This document shows positions 1 through 11,453 of a stretch of 64,000 nt of DNA, one piece after another. The stretch comes from Bicyclus anynana (taxonomy: Eukaryota > Arthropoda > Insecta > Lepidoptera > Nymphalidae). The first letter of the stretch is position 1. Each line of letters begins with the position of its first letter. A program made the position numbers and the translations under genes. The notes under the pieces were generated by a model, which saw nothing but the letters and a program-made list of their open reading frames with translations, was not told the origin of the DNA and searched no databases. Where the stretch lies: the NCBI RefSeq assembly GCF_947172395.1, contig NC_069083.1:3814501-3878500 (forward strand), written 5' to 3'.

Positions 1-600
1 AAAGCCTGAAAGCGATTCGTTTCGACCGACATAACCTCTTGTTAAATAAAAGCTTGTGAAAAATTAAATCACTCGTTTGTCCAGAGGATATTGGTAAATT
101 CGGATCACGAGGTTTTTGAATACTAGGGTTTTCTTCTAATCTAGTTCAAACAGAATTAAACATTGGAGCAGCATAATTATGGTAGATTTAAGCTCCGTGA
201 CACCTCTTCCATAAGGAAGGAAATCTAACCCTGTACTGGACCATTAAAATAGGCCGATAATGATGAAAAAGAAACCCTAAATTGTAAGTTTGTAACCCAT
301 GTCTATAACAGTGATAGCAAAACTCGGTTGTTTAGCGTTCACTAATGCTGGCCAGGGGTGCCAAATCGGCGATTTCGTTGTAACTGCCACAACAACGGTT
401 GCCAAGAATCGTGCCAAACGTTCGTCTGGTGTTAATTCCGCATACGTATTGCTTGATAACGTGTTCATTTTGTTAGCTAAATGTTCCTAGTTACGTTAAC
501 ATATCTAATTTTTCATTTCAAAATGTCATTTTCAATCTCAATTGCAACGCCCTACTTGTTAGATGTTCACAAACCGATTGCAGGCTAGTTCAAAAGGAAA
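1..600. other. Non-coding stretch, nothing recognised
   Basis: No repeat family or gene was recognised. The two 63-codon frames at 277-490 are opposite-strand shadows of each other and have no recognisable motif. Confidence 0.4.
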
Positions 601-757
601 GAAAATTCTCAGGTAAACAGATTTCCTCACGATGTTTTTCTTTCACCGTTTTAGAGACGCGATATTTCATTTCTTAAAATACACATAACTGAAAATTTGG
701 AGGTCTATGCTCCGGACCGGATTCGAACCTACACCCTCCGAAACGAAGGCAGAGGTC
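601..757 (-). mobile_element. tRNA-derived SINE (family B), partial
   Basis: This is a diverged copy of the SINE found intact at 26591-26892 and 49431-49738. The tRNA-like head with its B box (GGATTCGAACC read on the plus strand) lies at the right, so the element runs on the minus strand. The 3' half is missing. Substitutions are more frequent than in the other copies, which suggests an older insertion. Confidence 0.75.
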
Positions 758-1376
758 TTTGAGTTCTTCGCTCTGAAATATTTCTAACGGTTTTGTCGCG
801 GCATTATTATTCTACTCCCGAGTAAATAGTGTAAATATACTTCTTAATCTGCCAGAATATGACCCAAAAGTCACACGGTCAAATTTTTGCCGAGTAATTT
901 GAATATTATGTAGTTACGCTATACTCAACCTCAAACGTTAAGCTGATAAACCCGTCAAAAACGTCCGGATTTCGTACAGAAATACGTCACGCATATTATA
1001 TCTCTAATGTATGTACATATTTTCAAAGCCCCGTAAGCAAATTAAGGTTCAGATATTCACCCCTCTGAATTGGTGCTAATAACCACATCTACGGAACCCC
1101 CTCAACCTTCCAAACCTATATGTACAACTGACATAAAACTAAGCAAAAAAATCGCCATGCAATTTTAGCCTTTATATCTATAATCAGATGATCTATATTG
1201 GTGTTGTGATCTTTTCATAATTTTGTATGTAGATCGCTTTGTCATATGACAAGGGGACGTGTATTGAAAAAGGTCGTATTTTGTATTACGCCTCTTTTCA
1301 CGGGCAGACGCGACGTGACGCGATGATCGATGACGTGGAGGTTTTTTAGGGTTAGTGGGGTTAAGGCGATATAGCC
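758..1376. other. Non-coding AT-rich stretch
   Basis: No coding frame or repeat was recognised. The segment at 1340-1366 is GC-richer and contains GGGTTAGTGGGG. It directly abuts the tail of the Jockey element. Confidence 0.4.
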
Positions 1377-1392
1377 TTTTTTTTTTTTTTTT
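1377..1392 (-). other. Oligo(A) tail of the Jockey-clade element
   Basis: A run of 16 T on the plus strand marks the 3' end of the minus-strand LINE, as expected from target-primed reverse transcription of a polyadenylated RNA. Confidence 0.8.
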
Positions 1393-1508
1393 AATCTCTC
1401 AATATTCCTGCAATCTGTCTTGAGACATTCAGCGGGATTTTAAGTATTTATATTAAGGCGTGTTAGGTGCAAAATCCAGTGATTTGCCCATATATAATAA
1501 TGTAGTGT

Positions 1509-3041
1509 CTATTTCATGACATCTTGTGGTGCTCGTCTCTTGAGCCTTTTGAAAGTTGTACCAGGTTTCTTCATCATTAGGTTCCTTGCAAGTTGATTTG
1601 GATGTTTACGAATACGCATTTGGTATGTTTTCAGTGAGTGTGCAACTTCTGTCTTTATAGTCTTAATTTTTAGTTCACGATGCAGGCGATCATTTTTGAA
1701 GTACCAAGGAGCATTGGTAATCATGCGCAGCATTTTTGACTGGAACCGTTGCAGAATTTCTAAATTCGAGTTTGATGCTGTACCCCAAAGTTGCACTCCG
1801 TACGTCCATACCGGTTTAAGTATGACTTTGTATAATAAAAGCTTATTTTCCAGCGATAGTTGGGACTTTCGATTTAAAAGCCAATACATCTTTCTCACTT
1901 GTTGGCCAAGGGCTTTTCTTTTCGTGAAGATGTGTTTCGTCCAAGTTAGCCGTCTGTCCAGATATATACCTAAGTATCTCACATTCTCTGACTGAGGGAT
2001 CTTAACTTGATTGAGTTCCACTTCGGGACATGTATCGCGCCTTAGTGTGAAAGTCACATGTACGGACTTCGATTCGTTTGCTTTTATTCTCCAGTCCTTT
2101 AACCATTTCGATAGACAGTTCAAAGTTCCTTGGAGTTTAAGAGAAGCTCCAGATGCAGTTGCATCAGCTGCTAAAATGGCTGTGTCGTCGGCATATGTGC
2201 CGGTGACCACATTATCTGCATTCGGAAGATCATAGGTGTAGATCAAATACAGTAAGGGGCCCATAATGCTGCCCTGAGGGACTCCTGCTTTAATCTTGAA
2301 AAGTTCAGTCATGCTATCACCATGTTTTACGTAGAAATACCTTTCCTCAAGGTAAGACTTTACAAACTTGAAATAGTTGATAGGTAGATTTAGGTGTACT
2401 TTGTAAAGGAGTCCATCATGCCATACTCTGTCGAACGCCTGTGATATGTCCAAAAATACTGCTGAAATATACAGTTTCTGTTCTAGAGCATTATTGATTT
2501 GCTCTACTAGTCTGTGTACTTGCTCTATTGTCCCGTGTCCTTCCCTGAATCCGAACTGGTGCTCTGGGATAAGATTGATTTCAATCAGTTTTACCATTAA
2601 CCTCTTTATGAATAGTTTTTCCATGACTTTAGAGAGAAGAGGTAAGAGGCTGATAGGACGATAAGATTTAACATCTGTGGGATCTTTACCTGGTTTCGGA
2701 ACTAGAATTATTTCTGCCACTTTCCATTGTGGTGGAACAAAGTTTCTATAAAGGATAGAGTTGTAGAGCTGAGTTAAGAAAGTTAATCCCTTGGTTGGTA
2801 GTTCTCTTAAAGCTTTTGCCGTGATGAGGTCATAACCTGGGGCTTTATGGATTTTAAGACTCATGATAGCCGCCTTTACTTCTGATTTTTTGAATTTCTT
2901 AATAGGCAGATCCAATTGGTGGGGTGTGTTCAGGAGTTCAGTTACTGTTGCTTCTTTAGTTGAACAGAAGCCCTCATGAGCTGTAAATACTCCAGATAAA
3001 TGTTTCGCAAAAGTTACGCTTTTATCTTGGTCACTTTGGGC
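1509..3041 (-). pseudogene. ORF2 part 2: reverse transcriptase and C-terminal region of the Jockey-clade element
   Basis: This is the reverse transcriptase half of ORF2, which copies element RNA at the nicked target. From the first in-frame Met (2915) it gives 468 residues, but the frame is open back to 3041 and joins the endonuclease half in another frame. Visible motifs, numbered from that Met: a YRPISLL segment at 85-91, FLDISQAFD at 154-162 with the first catalytic Asp, GVPQGS at 211-216, and the catalytic YADD at 241-244. The tail has the basic C-terminal region usual for Jockey proteins. The reading frame is otherwise uninterrupted to the stop at 1509. It is separated from part 1 by a frameshift in an A8 run (3057-3064) and a TGA at 3042-3044. 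The catalytic core looks undamaged, so decay is recent. Confidence 0.88.
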
Positions 3042-3051
3042 TCAGCTGCCG

Positions 3052-4245
3052 TCAGCTTTTTTTTATAGGAGATTGATGAACAATTGGTCTTTTCAATTTT
3101 TTTGTTGCTTTCCAGAGGGAATAGTCTGTAGCTTGTGTAGCATCAAGGTTTCGCAGATACATACCAACATCGCGATTAACAAAAGCCGCGAGTGCGTCCT
3201 TTAATTGTGAAGCGAGCTGATTGAATTTGAATTTATCTGGTGGGTACTTTGTAGACTGCCATGTTTTTCTAGCCTGGCGCTTCTTCTTTATTAGTTCGAG
3301 AATGGACTTTGGATAGAAGTACATGTCTTCTGTGTATGTTGTGAGGTCGGGAGTAGATGACCATGCTGCTTGTTGAATGCAGTTATTGAATAATTCCACT
3401 GCCTGAATAACTTCAGAATCAGAGGTCAGAGGTATTCCGCAATCAAGTGAATTTTCTACTATCTCTCTGAAGTTTGTCCAGTTTGTTTGTTTCGTATGCA
3501 GCTTACAAGTTCTTATATTTTGTAAAAATTTACAGCTTAACAGCACAATCACAGGAGAGTGGTCAGAGGTTAAATCGTAACAGGAAAAGCATCTTACATT
3601 AGAGCCAGGTACTCCTTTTGTGATTACGAAGTCAACTAAATCAGGTTTCTTTTTTGGATCAGCAGGCCAGTAAGTTGGTTCACCTGTAGACGAAAAGGCG
3701 AGTTGTAGTCTCTTGATCGATTTCAGCAATTCCCTACCCTTTGATGTTGTAAGTCTTGAGCCCCAATCTGTGTGTTTCGCATTATAATCTCCACCCGCGA
3801 TAAATCGGTGACCAAGTGTTTGAAGAAAATTGGAATAATCTCTTTCCTTTAAATTATGTTTTGGTGGTATGTATACTGCTGTTATATTGAGCTGATCCTT
3901 AGAGTCACTAATTATTATGCTAGTCGCCTGTATTTCTTCAGTACTGTACGAGTTTGTAGCGTAGTGTTTGATTTTATCTTTTATTAAAATAGCGGAACCA
4001 CCGTGAGCTGTGCCATCTGGGTGCATTGTATGGTATAACTTGTAGTTCGGGATTTTAAAGTAGCTCTTTTGTGTGAAGTGGGTTTCCGATACTAATAGTA
4101 TATCGACGCCATTTGTTTCTAAAAATAGTTTAACTTCTAAAGAGTGGTGTGACAGGCCATTTGCGTTCCATAAGACTATTTTGAGTTGCTCGAATTTTGA
4201 CACAAGACTGTCATTAAATTGGTGAGTAGATTTGTCACGGTGCAT
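3052..4245 (-). pseudogene. ORF2 part 1: apurinic-like (EEP) endonuclease of the Jockey-clade element
   Basis: This is the N-terminal half of ORF2, the endonuclease that nicks target DNA to prime reverse transcription. Residues matching the exonuclease-endonuclease-phosphatase fold are Asn28 (in WNANG), Glu54 (SETHF), Tyr125, Asp153 and Asn155 (GGDYNAKH), Asp205, and Ser227-Asp228-His229 (SDHSP). All expected catalytic positions appear present. The frame begins at a Met inside the end of ORF1, overlapping it by 70 bp in another frame. The true start may use reinitiation, and this Met is a choice of convenience. The frame ends at 3052 in an early stop produced by a length change in the A8 run at 3057-3064. 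Confidence 0.88.
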
Positions 4246-5552
4246 AATTGATTCATGATTTGATTGAACATATTTATTACATTATTAATATCATTTGGAT
4301 TATCGGAAGATTCTTGGATATTAGAATAATTTTTTGGTTGTGATTTGTTTTTAAGGATATCTGCGTAGCTCGTTTCAGGCATTTGCTGTTGTTGTCTCAG
4401 CGTTATTGGATTGATTGGTATTTTAGGCTGCCCTGATTCTGTAGCAGGTTTTTTAGGGCGTAGAGGAGGATATTTCTGCTTCTGTAGTTCTTTATAGACA
4501 CTGCATCCCTTGTAATTTGCCGGGTGATTTCCACCACATAATACACACTTGACTGAGTCTGATCGTTCTTTGCGTAAGCAGTCTTTTGAAGCGTGATTCC
4601 CAGCACATTTTATGCACTTGGGCTTGCGGTGACAATATGCTTTGGTATGTCCATAGTTTTGACAGTTAGCACACTGTGGAATGTGGCGGGTTGGTCTGGG
4701 AGGTTCAAATGTTATCCGACAGTTTAGAAGGCTTTTGACGTCGTATATTTCTTTATTGTTTTGTTGTGGAGATAGTTCCACTATGAACATGTAAAGTGGT
4801 TTCTTAGATATTCTTTGTTTTATATTCCAGATATTAACTGTTTTGTGTCCAAGATCTAGCAGAGCTGCCTTTATTTCTTCCAAGTCAGTGGAAGGGTGCA
4901 TCTTCTTTAGGACTACCCTAAATGATCGTTCTTGTTTAGGTTTATATGTGTAGTAATCTGTACCTCTCGTATCCAGCTGTTTCTCTACTTCCCTGTAGAC
5001 TTCTTGAGTTTTGAATAGAATTTTTACTCTATTACCGCTTAATATTTTTAGCTCATAATTTTTACTTGCATATTGGTCTAGAAGCTGTTTTAAAGGTGTG
5101 ATATTTTCTACTCCATCCACAAATATTGGAGGGGGCCTTGGTATTTTCTCAGCTGGCACAGCTGATTCTTTGTCTTCAGCGTCCAAATCCAACTCTTCAA
5201 AAGAGTTGGAGGTTTGAATTGGTTGACTTAGCCAGTTACTATTAAACTTGGTCTGTTTTTGTACATTGAAATTGTTGGTAGGGCTGGTCATAGGGCGTTT
5301 TTTGTAGTTTGATTTGTCTGTTTTTATATTTTGTGCAGCTTTTTCGCCAACGATACGAGATTCTTCAACATTACTCACAGAACTAGGTACACGTTGGAAG
5401 AAACTTGAATGTAAGACTTGTTGCACATATTTTCTGTTTCCAGTAGCATGAACTTCGGCAGCGTCCTGAGAACTCTCTCCTGGAGAGTCGTCGGTCACAT
5501 TGCCTGGTCCGGGAACCGGGGAGCGCCGGGGGTTAGCCGGGTTAAAAGACAT
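4176..5552 (-). CDS. ORF1 (Gag-like RNA-binding protein) of the Jockey-clade element
   Basis: The 458-residue protein is intact from Met to stop. It is expected to coat element RNA and form the ribonucleoprotein particle. Domains in order: a low-complexity N-terminus (1-135), a PPPIFVDGV segment at 140-148 typical of Jockey ORF1, a PRE_C2HC-like RNA-binding domain at about 211-283, then three zinc knuckles (Cys294-Cys297-His302-Cys307; Cys313-Cys316-His320-Cys325; Cys336-Cys339-His343-Cys350), and a Gln/Asn-rich tail. The length is normal for the family. The intact ORF1 contrasts with the broken ORF2 downstream. The start is the first Met after the leader and no competing Met lies nearby. Confidence 0.9.
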   Translation of the reverse strand: MSFNPANPRRSPVPGPGNVTDDSPGESSQDAAEVHATGNRKYVQQVLHSSFFQRVPSSVSNVEESRIVGEKAAQNIKTDKSNYKKRPMTSPTNNFNVQKQTKFNSNWLSQPIQTSNSFEELDLDAEDKESAVPAEKIPRPPPIFVDGVENITPLKQLLDQYASKNYELKILSGNRVKILFKTQEVYREVEKQLDTRGTDYYTYKPKQERSFRVVLKKMHPSTDLEEIKAALLDLGHKTVNIWNIKQRISKKPLYMFIVELSPQQNNKEIYDVKSLLNCRITFEPPRPTRHIPQCANCQNYGHTKAYCHRKPKCIKCAGNHASKDCLRKERSDSVKCVLCGGNHPANYKGCSVYKELQKQKYPPLRPKKPATESGQPKIPINPITLRQQQQMPETSYADILKNKSQPKNYSNIQESSDNPNDINNVINMFNQIMNQLCTVTNLLTNLMTVLCQNSSNSK

Positions 5553-5740
5553 CGCATTCTCAGTATATTACTAGTATTTAATAATACTAGTGTAAATAAA
5601 TTATTGTTTATATCACTTATTTATTACGCCTTACGCAACAAATAATGTAGGCCATCGTAACTCGCGCGGCGAGGCCGGTAAGAAACGCGGACGGTAGCGC
5701 TGTGTCAGCAGTTTAACTGTGAGCGCGAACGCGGGTGTTC
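5553..5740 (-). promoter_or_regulatory. 5' leader and probable internal promoter of the Jockey-clade element
   Basis: A GC-rich segment (about 5650-5740) precedes ORF1 on the minus strand. Jockey-clade elements carry an internal, TATA-less promoter at their extreme 5' end, so this is where it should be. The position is inferred and no specific motif was verified. Confidence 0.4.
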
Positions 5741-5744
5741 TAAT

Positions 5745-6318
5745 TGGAGTGAGAATTACGAATGAATTAGATTTTCATTTTTTTTTCTTGAGGAAAACTA
5801 ATCGGTGTCATCATTATTTTTTATCATCATCATTATCCTATTTAATAACCAACTGCTAATGCCCTTTTTGCTAAATGAAAGATTATAAAAAAATTCTAGA
5901 AAGGGATTTAGATTACATTTGATAGGAATAATTATAATTATGTAATTTCGTTGAAAAAAACAACGTTAAATTGAACGTAAAAACAAAAAATCGGTGAATT
6001 ACTTTGAATCGTACACATACGTAGATACATCCCGAAGTATTTATTCATACAGAAACCGTACGATTAAATGTAATTTATTCACAATAATAATATGTGGATA
6101 AATAGTATATTCTCATTAGTCCGATAATTAATTAGACGCGCGACTAGCTGGCAGATATAAGACCAAATCATAGCTTATTTATAAACCGACTTCAAAAAAG
6201 TAGGAGGTTATCAATTCGTAGGAACCTTTTTTTTTATGAAACTATCTTTAGCCTGTGGTTTTATCAACTTTAACATCAATACTTTTTACTAAAGGAAAAG
6301 GTTAACTATATCATTTTT
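5745..6318. other. AT-rich non-coding stretch with an AACCGACTTC-type terminus
   Basis: This is mostly AT-rich DNA. At about 6183-6225 there is a segment beginning AACCGACTTCAAAAAAG and continuing into an aggaggtta block. It matches the termini of the element at 34515-35030, so it is probably a solo end or a strongly truncated copy. Confidence 0.4.
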
Positions 6319-6651
6319 GACGGCCTTCGTGGCACAGTGGTATTCGCGGTGGATTTACAAGACGGAGGTCCTGGGTTCGATCCCCGGCTGGGCAGATTGA
6401 GATTTTCTTAATTTGTCCAGATCTGGCTGGTGGGAGGCTTCGGCCGTGGCTAGTTACCACCCTGCCGGCAAAGACGTACCGCCAAGCGATTTAGCGTTCC
6501 GGTACGATGCTGTGTAGAAACCGAAAGGGGTGTGGATTTTCATCCTCCTCCTAACAAGTTAGCCCGCTTCCATCTTAGACTGCATCATCACTTACCATCA
6601 GGTGAGATTGTAGTCAAGGGCTAACTTGTAAAGAATAAAAAAAAAAAAAAA
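6319..6651 (+). mobile_element. tRNA-derived SINE (family A), full length
   Basis: The tRNA-like head begins at 6319 with an A-box-like TGGCACAGTGG and a B box GGTTCGATCCC. It is followed by a body of about 250 bp and an A-rich tail ending at 6651. The same consensus recurs at 32772-33088 and 37639-37962. Transcription would be by RNA polymerase III from the internal boxes, and mobilisation would be by a LINE in trans. Confidence 0.9.
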
Positions 6652-9550
6652 TTTAACCGTGAAACTACAACCTACCATACCTATTGCAAATAATGTCAAC
6701 GGATCATAAATTGTTTTATTGACCCCAGGAACTTCTAAAATAGTAGTCGTAGATAGCTCCACACAGGTGGATAAACGAATTAAGCATGTGTGTATTCTAG
6801 GTGGAACCAAAAAATCTTTCTTTATACACACAAAACACCAGTTTAAAAGCGTAATGTTCAAGGAAAAAACATCGTGGAACAATAAACCTGAAATACTGAA
6901 AGCTTACCCCATTCATTGGGGTTCCACGGAAGCTGTAAAAAAACTATTTGTCCACCTCCACCCTGCGGCGATAATAATTCCACAATAGCAATAAAAAATC
7001 AGCGACAAATCTCAAAATCCCTGCGACGGCCAACTAGGCACGCCTTCGAAATTATTAAGCCCGCTCAAAGAACCGTCGTTGTTTTAAACAATCCACGCAA
7101 AAATAGAACTTATAGTACAACGTTTTACAGTCTAAAATCCATTGCGATCTTACAGAATGTTACGGCGTTTTTTATTTTAAAAACGTGTTTACGATACCAT
7201 TGAATTTTACGCTGCAGAGTTTAATAGTCGACGTCATAGAGCTACGAAGGCGTCCGAAGAAGATAATAGCAGCTACAAACTCGATTTTACTACGAATATG
7301 TATCGTAAATCATAATCAGCTTAGTAAGAAAAAAACATAGATTTATTATTGAACATGAAATGTATTTAAAGTAATAGAAAACATTCTTTAAAAAATATCA
7401 TCACAATATATTAATTTATTTCTTATTTATAGGAAGAACAATTCGTCAAATAGCTTGCATGAAAATCGCGGTGGTACAAACATATACATAAATACATTAT
7501 ACATACATACATACAGATAAGAGAAGATACATCTACATACAAAAAAGATAGTAGTCCTGACGTCTGAAAATGACTTACATGATCTAGATTTAAAAAAAAA
7601 ATGTTCTACAAAAAGTTCATAGACTTGACAGATTAAATCACATTTTCTGTAACAGACTCTTCATGTCATGTCCTCGTCGATCTCAACGTCTCCCTTTGAC
7701 CCCAAAGTTCCTTATCGGTTGCAGACTCGCTCTATGCCGAGTTCTACCTACTCGACTTGTAGAGCTTATCTGGTAACATTGGTGTTCTGTTAAAAATAAT
7801 AAACAGCAGAAATTATGCAGCATAAAAGAAGATAATTTTATGCAATGGTGGTCTTCAATGTCAATGAGGCCAAATGCAACTCAACGGATGATGTTCTTCT
7901 CTGTCCTGCTCTAGCGGCAATTGCTATCCTGTTTTACGGTCAAGCTCATTCAATCTGACTTCCTTTAATCCAATACGAGACCGGACAGTCGGGATTTGTA
8001 AAGCACTTTAGCTCCGGTATCCGGAAAATATCATACGTAGGTCTTAGCGCCGGCTTAAGGAAAATTGGTATGAGATGGACTTTAAATTTGCCATTCGAAG
8101 CGCTGGTAGATGTGGACTAGGTTATTGCATTCAGTAATGCAATCAAAGAAAATAATGTTATAGGTTTCTGTCATTCTATTTTAATCCGCATTCAACCTAT
8201 TCTGCATAAAGAATATCATTTTGTGTCTTTATATTTTTGTTAAATTTAAGTTGATTAAAGACACATTATTGAAATAAGCTTATTTGAATAATGTGACCAT
8301 AAAGCTTTTCGGGAAAAAGTTATTTATGTTGTTTATTGAACTTTATAATGCATACGTTTGAAAAACATTATAAAATCCCAGAGGATATTGCTATTTCGAA
8401 ATCTAGACCAGACATTTTCCTTTTTTCCAAACAAACTAAACGTACCTACTTGTGGAGCTTACTACTAACATTCCGAAGGAGCACAGTACAAAAGTGACTA
8501 ATTATTATGATGAAATGAACTAACTAAAAATGGTCATGTGGTTAGTTTGTACGCCGTAGGTCCGTGAGGATTACCAGTAAAATCTCTCTATAACTTAATC
8601 AAAGACCTTGACCTCTTTAAAGAACTGCAGCAAATTCTGTAATAGAAAGGATATGAAAGCTACTCTAGTAGGATCTTACGATAATTAGGCTAAGCAGGGA
8701 GAATTACGCAAGCGGAGAAGGAGAATGTTAGTTAACTGTCGTTCTTAACCCTACACCATCGGTCACAAGTCCGGGGAACTGCTCGAAGTTTCTGTCTCTA
8801 CCACATCATGGACCCCACAATCGCACGGTTAATCCATGGAATGCTAAGATGCTTATTTCGTCTCTTGAATAATATTAGAAGATAACTAAAAAATAAAAAA
8901 AAAATAACAAAATGCTTTTGGATTTCGATGTTAGTAGCGTCCTTCGCTGTTTGTATTTTAATGATTTTTTTTTCCTATTTATAAAACATGAATTTATAGC
9001 TTTGCATGGAAGAAACTTGTTAAGTAATCTATAGGTATTTCACAGTAGCTACAATTTAGGATGATTGCCAGCATTATCTCCATTGTCTAGGTGGATTATA
9101 ATATTATCGTCCAATTACAATTTCCATTATTCCCCTATTTACTTTCTAATTCCTCTGCAACAGATACAACGCACATAATCCTATCGATGGTTGTCGCGCC
9201 GTGACAGGATTACTGGACACTAGACGTCAGCTCTTGGCCTATGTTATAAGCGGCGGCGGAAAAAGCACGCGATGTTACGACAGCATCGTGTGTATCGGAC
9301 ACATCGAATCAAACGGATTTTAGTAATCTTTGTTTATAGTCATACTAGTGCGTCCAATGATTTGCATCGCATCGAACGGATTTTATCTACCAAAAAAAAA
9401 ATCATATGATGACGTCCGGATACGTAGGATGCGAATCTGTGGGCGCCCACCATTAAAGTGGGATATCGAAGATGACCGAAAAGTAAAAAAGTAAGTAAGG
9501 TAGAAAGTATGTATGTCTATAGCAAGTTCTGTAAACCTTCTGTACTTTCT
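6652..9550. other. Long AT-rich non-coding stretch
   Basis: I see no gene. Two overlapping open frames at 6719-7203 (89 and 95 codons) have no recognisable motif and mixed composition. A short ATAC repeat lies at about 7495-7518. A poly(A)/AT-rich end at 9530-9600, with ATAAATAAATTATTATT-like sequence, could be the tail of an unrecognised retroelement. Confidence 0.4.
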
Positions 9551-9551
9551 T

Positions 9552-9600
9552 ATGAATAAATAAATTATTATTATTATTATAATTATTATTATAAACTTTA
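9552..9600. repeat. ATT microsatellite
   Basis: A run of imperfect ATT units, interrupted by ATAATT. It may be simple repeat or the tail of a retroelement. Confidence 0.6.
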
Positions 9601-10050
9601 TATTTATCTATATTTAATCTCTTCTTTTACTTTTATATTTGGATATCACATATTCTAATTCACGTAATACCACATAAGTGGAGCTAGTACCTATATAATG
9701 TATTACGTACGTGGGTTGTTATTTTACGCTTAGGATGAACTTCGACATTAGTTTTCTTATTTTAGTAATCTTTTCTGAGTCTGCTAAAATATTACTATAG
9801 ATTTTAAGCCCGCTAATTGCTTATAACTTTTGCCACATCATGACTATATCCATTGCGCGTTTGATTGATTTATTACTCTGTTTGCTATTCAACAATTGAG
9901 CGACGAACAATGAACAGCGCGGAGCGAGATCATTGTACGATTAGTTGAGGAAACGATAAATCGATCACTAATTCGGAAAATTACGGATAAATAATATTCC
10001 CAAACATTTTATTACTTATTATCATTATCAACTTTTTGAATAGTCCATTA

Positions 10051-10257
10051 CTATGTCTTAATGATTTCTTTTTGAACATGACAGGACCTTGCAACAAAGT
10101 TGTACACTTTTGCATCGACATATGGTGTGAATCGAATTGGGAGATTGACCTTGACTATTCTTTTTTCAAATAGCTTTTTCACGTTTGAGGATTGCAGCAA
10201 CTGTCTATGTTTTGACAAAGCTGCTTTTATTAAAAAAAGTTGTCGGATTGTAAGCAC
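10051..10257 (-). pseudogene. Possible LINE ORF2 C-terminal fragment
   Basis: A 68-codon frame begins with a MLTIRQLF segment and ends in a basic tail. It resembles the region after the reverse transcriptase in CR1- or Jockey-like LINE proteins. There is no reverse transcriptase core upstream and no clear tail downstream, so the assignment is weak and the frame could be chance. Confidence 0.25.
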
Positions 10258-10259
10258 CC

Positions 10260-10819
10260 CATTATCTTTATGTCCTTAAAGTTCATATTAACTATTATCA
10301 ACATCTTGGGTGTTTAGAAGTACCCCTAGTCACAGTAAAAATATATTCTGTGCCCTAGTCTTTTACTAACTTGACTGGACTAATGGTGTTATGTACCTCT
10401 AATTTATATCATCTATTAACAGACCTCATGACTGCGCATTCCTATTTATTCTACTTGAAAATAGCGAACAGTTGAATTTTTCGATGCTGCGTTATGTGAA
10501 AACAAAATAAATTATGAAAATCACGTTTAACATTTTAGAAACCTAATTTTCGCGAGCAAAAATATAAATGTATTTCGCGAGTTTATTCTGTTTTGTTATC
10601 TCTCAATTGCAGTAATAGTTTCACCGCATATAATTGCAATTCTCAGCTAAGAGTTAATTTGGAGTGTGTCCAAATTCCGCTTTTATCCGCAAATAAAAGT
10701 GGAAATGCACTTGTGTTTATATTGGATAGTATTTTTAGAGTGTCCGTGATTGCATGAGGATATGCGGCTATCATCGCCGTCTATATTATTTCCATCATCA
10801 CACTAATATTAATCCTACT
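10260..10819. other. AT-rich non-coding stretch
   Basis: No gene or repeat family was recognised. Confidence 0.4.
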
Positions 10820-10949
10820 CATCATCATCATTATCAACCCATATTCGACTCACTGCTGAGCTCGAGTCTCTTCTCAGAATGAGAGGGGTTAGGCCCGCAC
10901 CCTCCGGAATCAGAGGCAGAGGTCATACCCACTGGGCTATCACGGCTCT
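10820..10949 (-). mobile_element. tRNA-derived SINE (family B), internally deleted
   Basis: The CAT-rich 3' end and the tRNA-like head are both present, but about 180 bp of the middle is missing at about 10889. It runs on the minus strand and faces a second family B copy that starts 26 bp to the right. Confidence 0.8.
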
Positions 10950-10975
10950 CTTAATCCTACTAATATTATAATAAT

Positions 10976-11238
10976 CCGGAGGGTGTGGGTTCAAATACGG
11001 TCCGAGGCATGCACCTTTGGATTTGTGTGCATTTTAAGAAATTAAATATCACGTGTCTCAAATGGTGAAGGAAAACATCGTGAGGAAACCTGCATACCAG
11101 AGATTTTTTTTAATTCTCTGCGTGTTTGAAGTCTGCCAATCCACATTGGGCCAGCGTGGTGGACTATTGGCCTAACCCCTCTCATTCTGAGAGGAGACTC
11201 GAGCTCAGCAGTGAGCCGAATATGGGTTGATAATGAAT
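10976..11238 (+). mobile_element. tRNA-derived SINE (family B), head partly missing
   Basis: This copy starts inside the tRNA-like head, so the A box is lost, and continues through the whole body to TATGGGTTGATAATG. With the minus-strand copy at 10820-10949 it forms an inverted pair sharing the head region, which could fold into a hairpin RNA if transcribed. Confidence 0.85.
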
Positions 11239-11244
11239 ATCATA

Positions 11245-11453
11245 AACGCGAAAGTTTGTATAGATGTTTGTTTGGATATTTGTTACTTTTTAACGCCGTT
11301 ACTACTGAAGCGATTTAGCTGAAATTTGTAATGGAAATAGATTTTACTCTGGATTAACATATAGGCTATTTTTCATCCCGGAAAAATCCATGGTTCCCAC
11401 GGGATTTGTGAAAAACTAAATTCCACGAGGATGAAGTCGTGGGCGTCCGCTAA
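11245..11453 (+). mobile_element. Helitron-like non-autonomous element, partial
   Basis: The body ends GGGCGTCCGCTAA, close to the GCGGGCGTCCGCTAGT type 3' end with its short hairpin, and contains the usual AGCGATTTAGCTGAAATTTG segment. It matches the family seen at 31811-32181 and 39482-39784. Assignment to the Helitron-like Lep1 group is from memory of lepidopteran repeats. Confidence 0.55.

Larger units (their letters stand above)
1377..5740 (-). mobile_element. Jockey-clade non-LTR retrotransposon, near full length, ORF2 broken
   Basis: Read on the minus strand, the element has a 5' leader (right of 5552), ORF1, ORF2 (endonuclease then reverse transcriptase), a short 3' UTR and an oligo(A) tail seen as T16 at 1377-1392. 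The ORF1/ORF2 order, the 70-bp overlap of the two frames, the EEP endonuclease and the YADD reverse transcriptase are standard for the Jockey clade. The 5' end is not sharply defined; I place it near 5740 where the GC-rich leader gives way to AT-rich DNA. I found no target-site duplication, so one flank may have been rearranged or lost. ORF2 carries one frameshift and one stop, so this copy should not move by itself. Confidence 0.85.

Noticed and set aside
1340..1366. Telomere-like GGGTTAGTGGGG
   Set aside because: A single occurrence, not a TTAGG array, so there is no support for telomeric DNA.
6719..7203. Candidate gene from two overlapping plus-strand frames
   Set aside because: No domain, no repeat match and no splice structure that I could support; frames of this length occur by chance.
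7495..7518. CRISPR-like repeat spacing
   Set aside because: It is a short ATAC microsatellite in a eukaryotic genome; no repeat-spacer structure exists.
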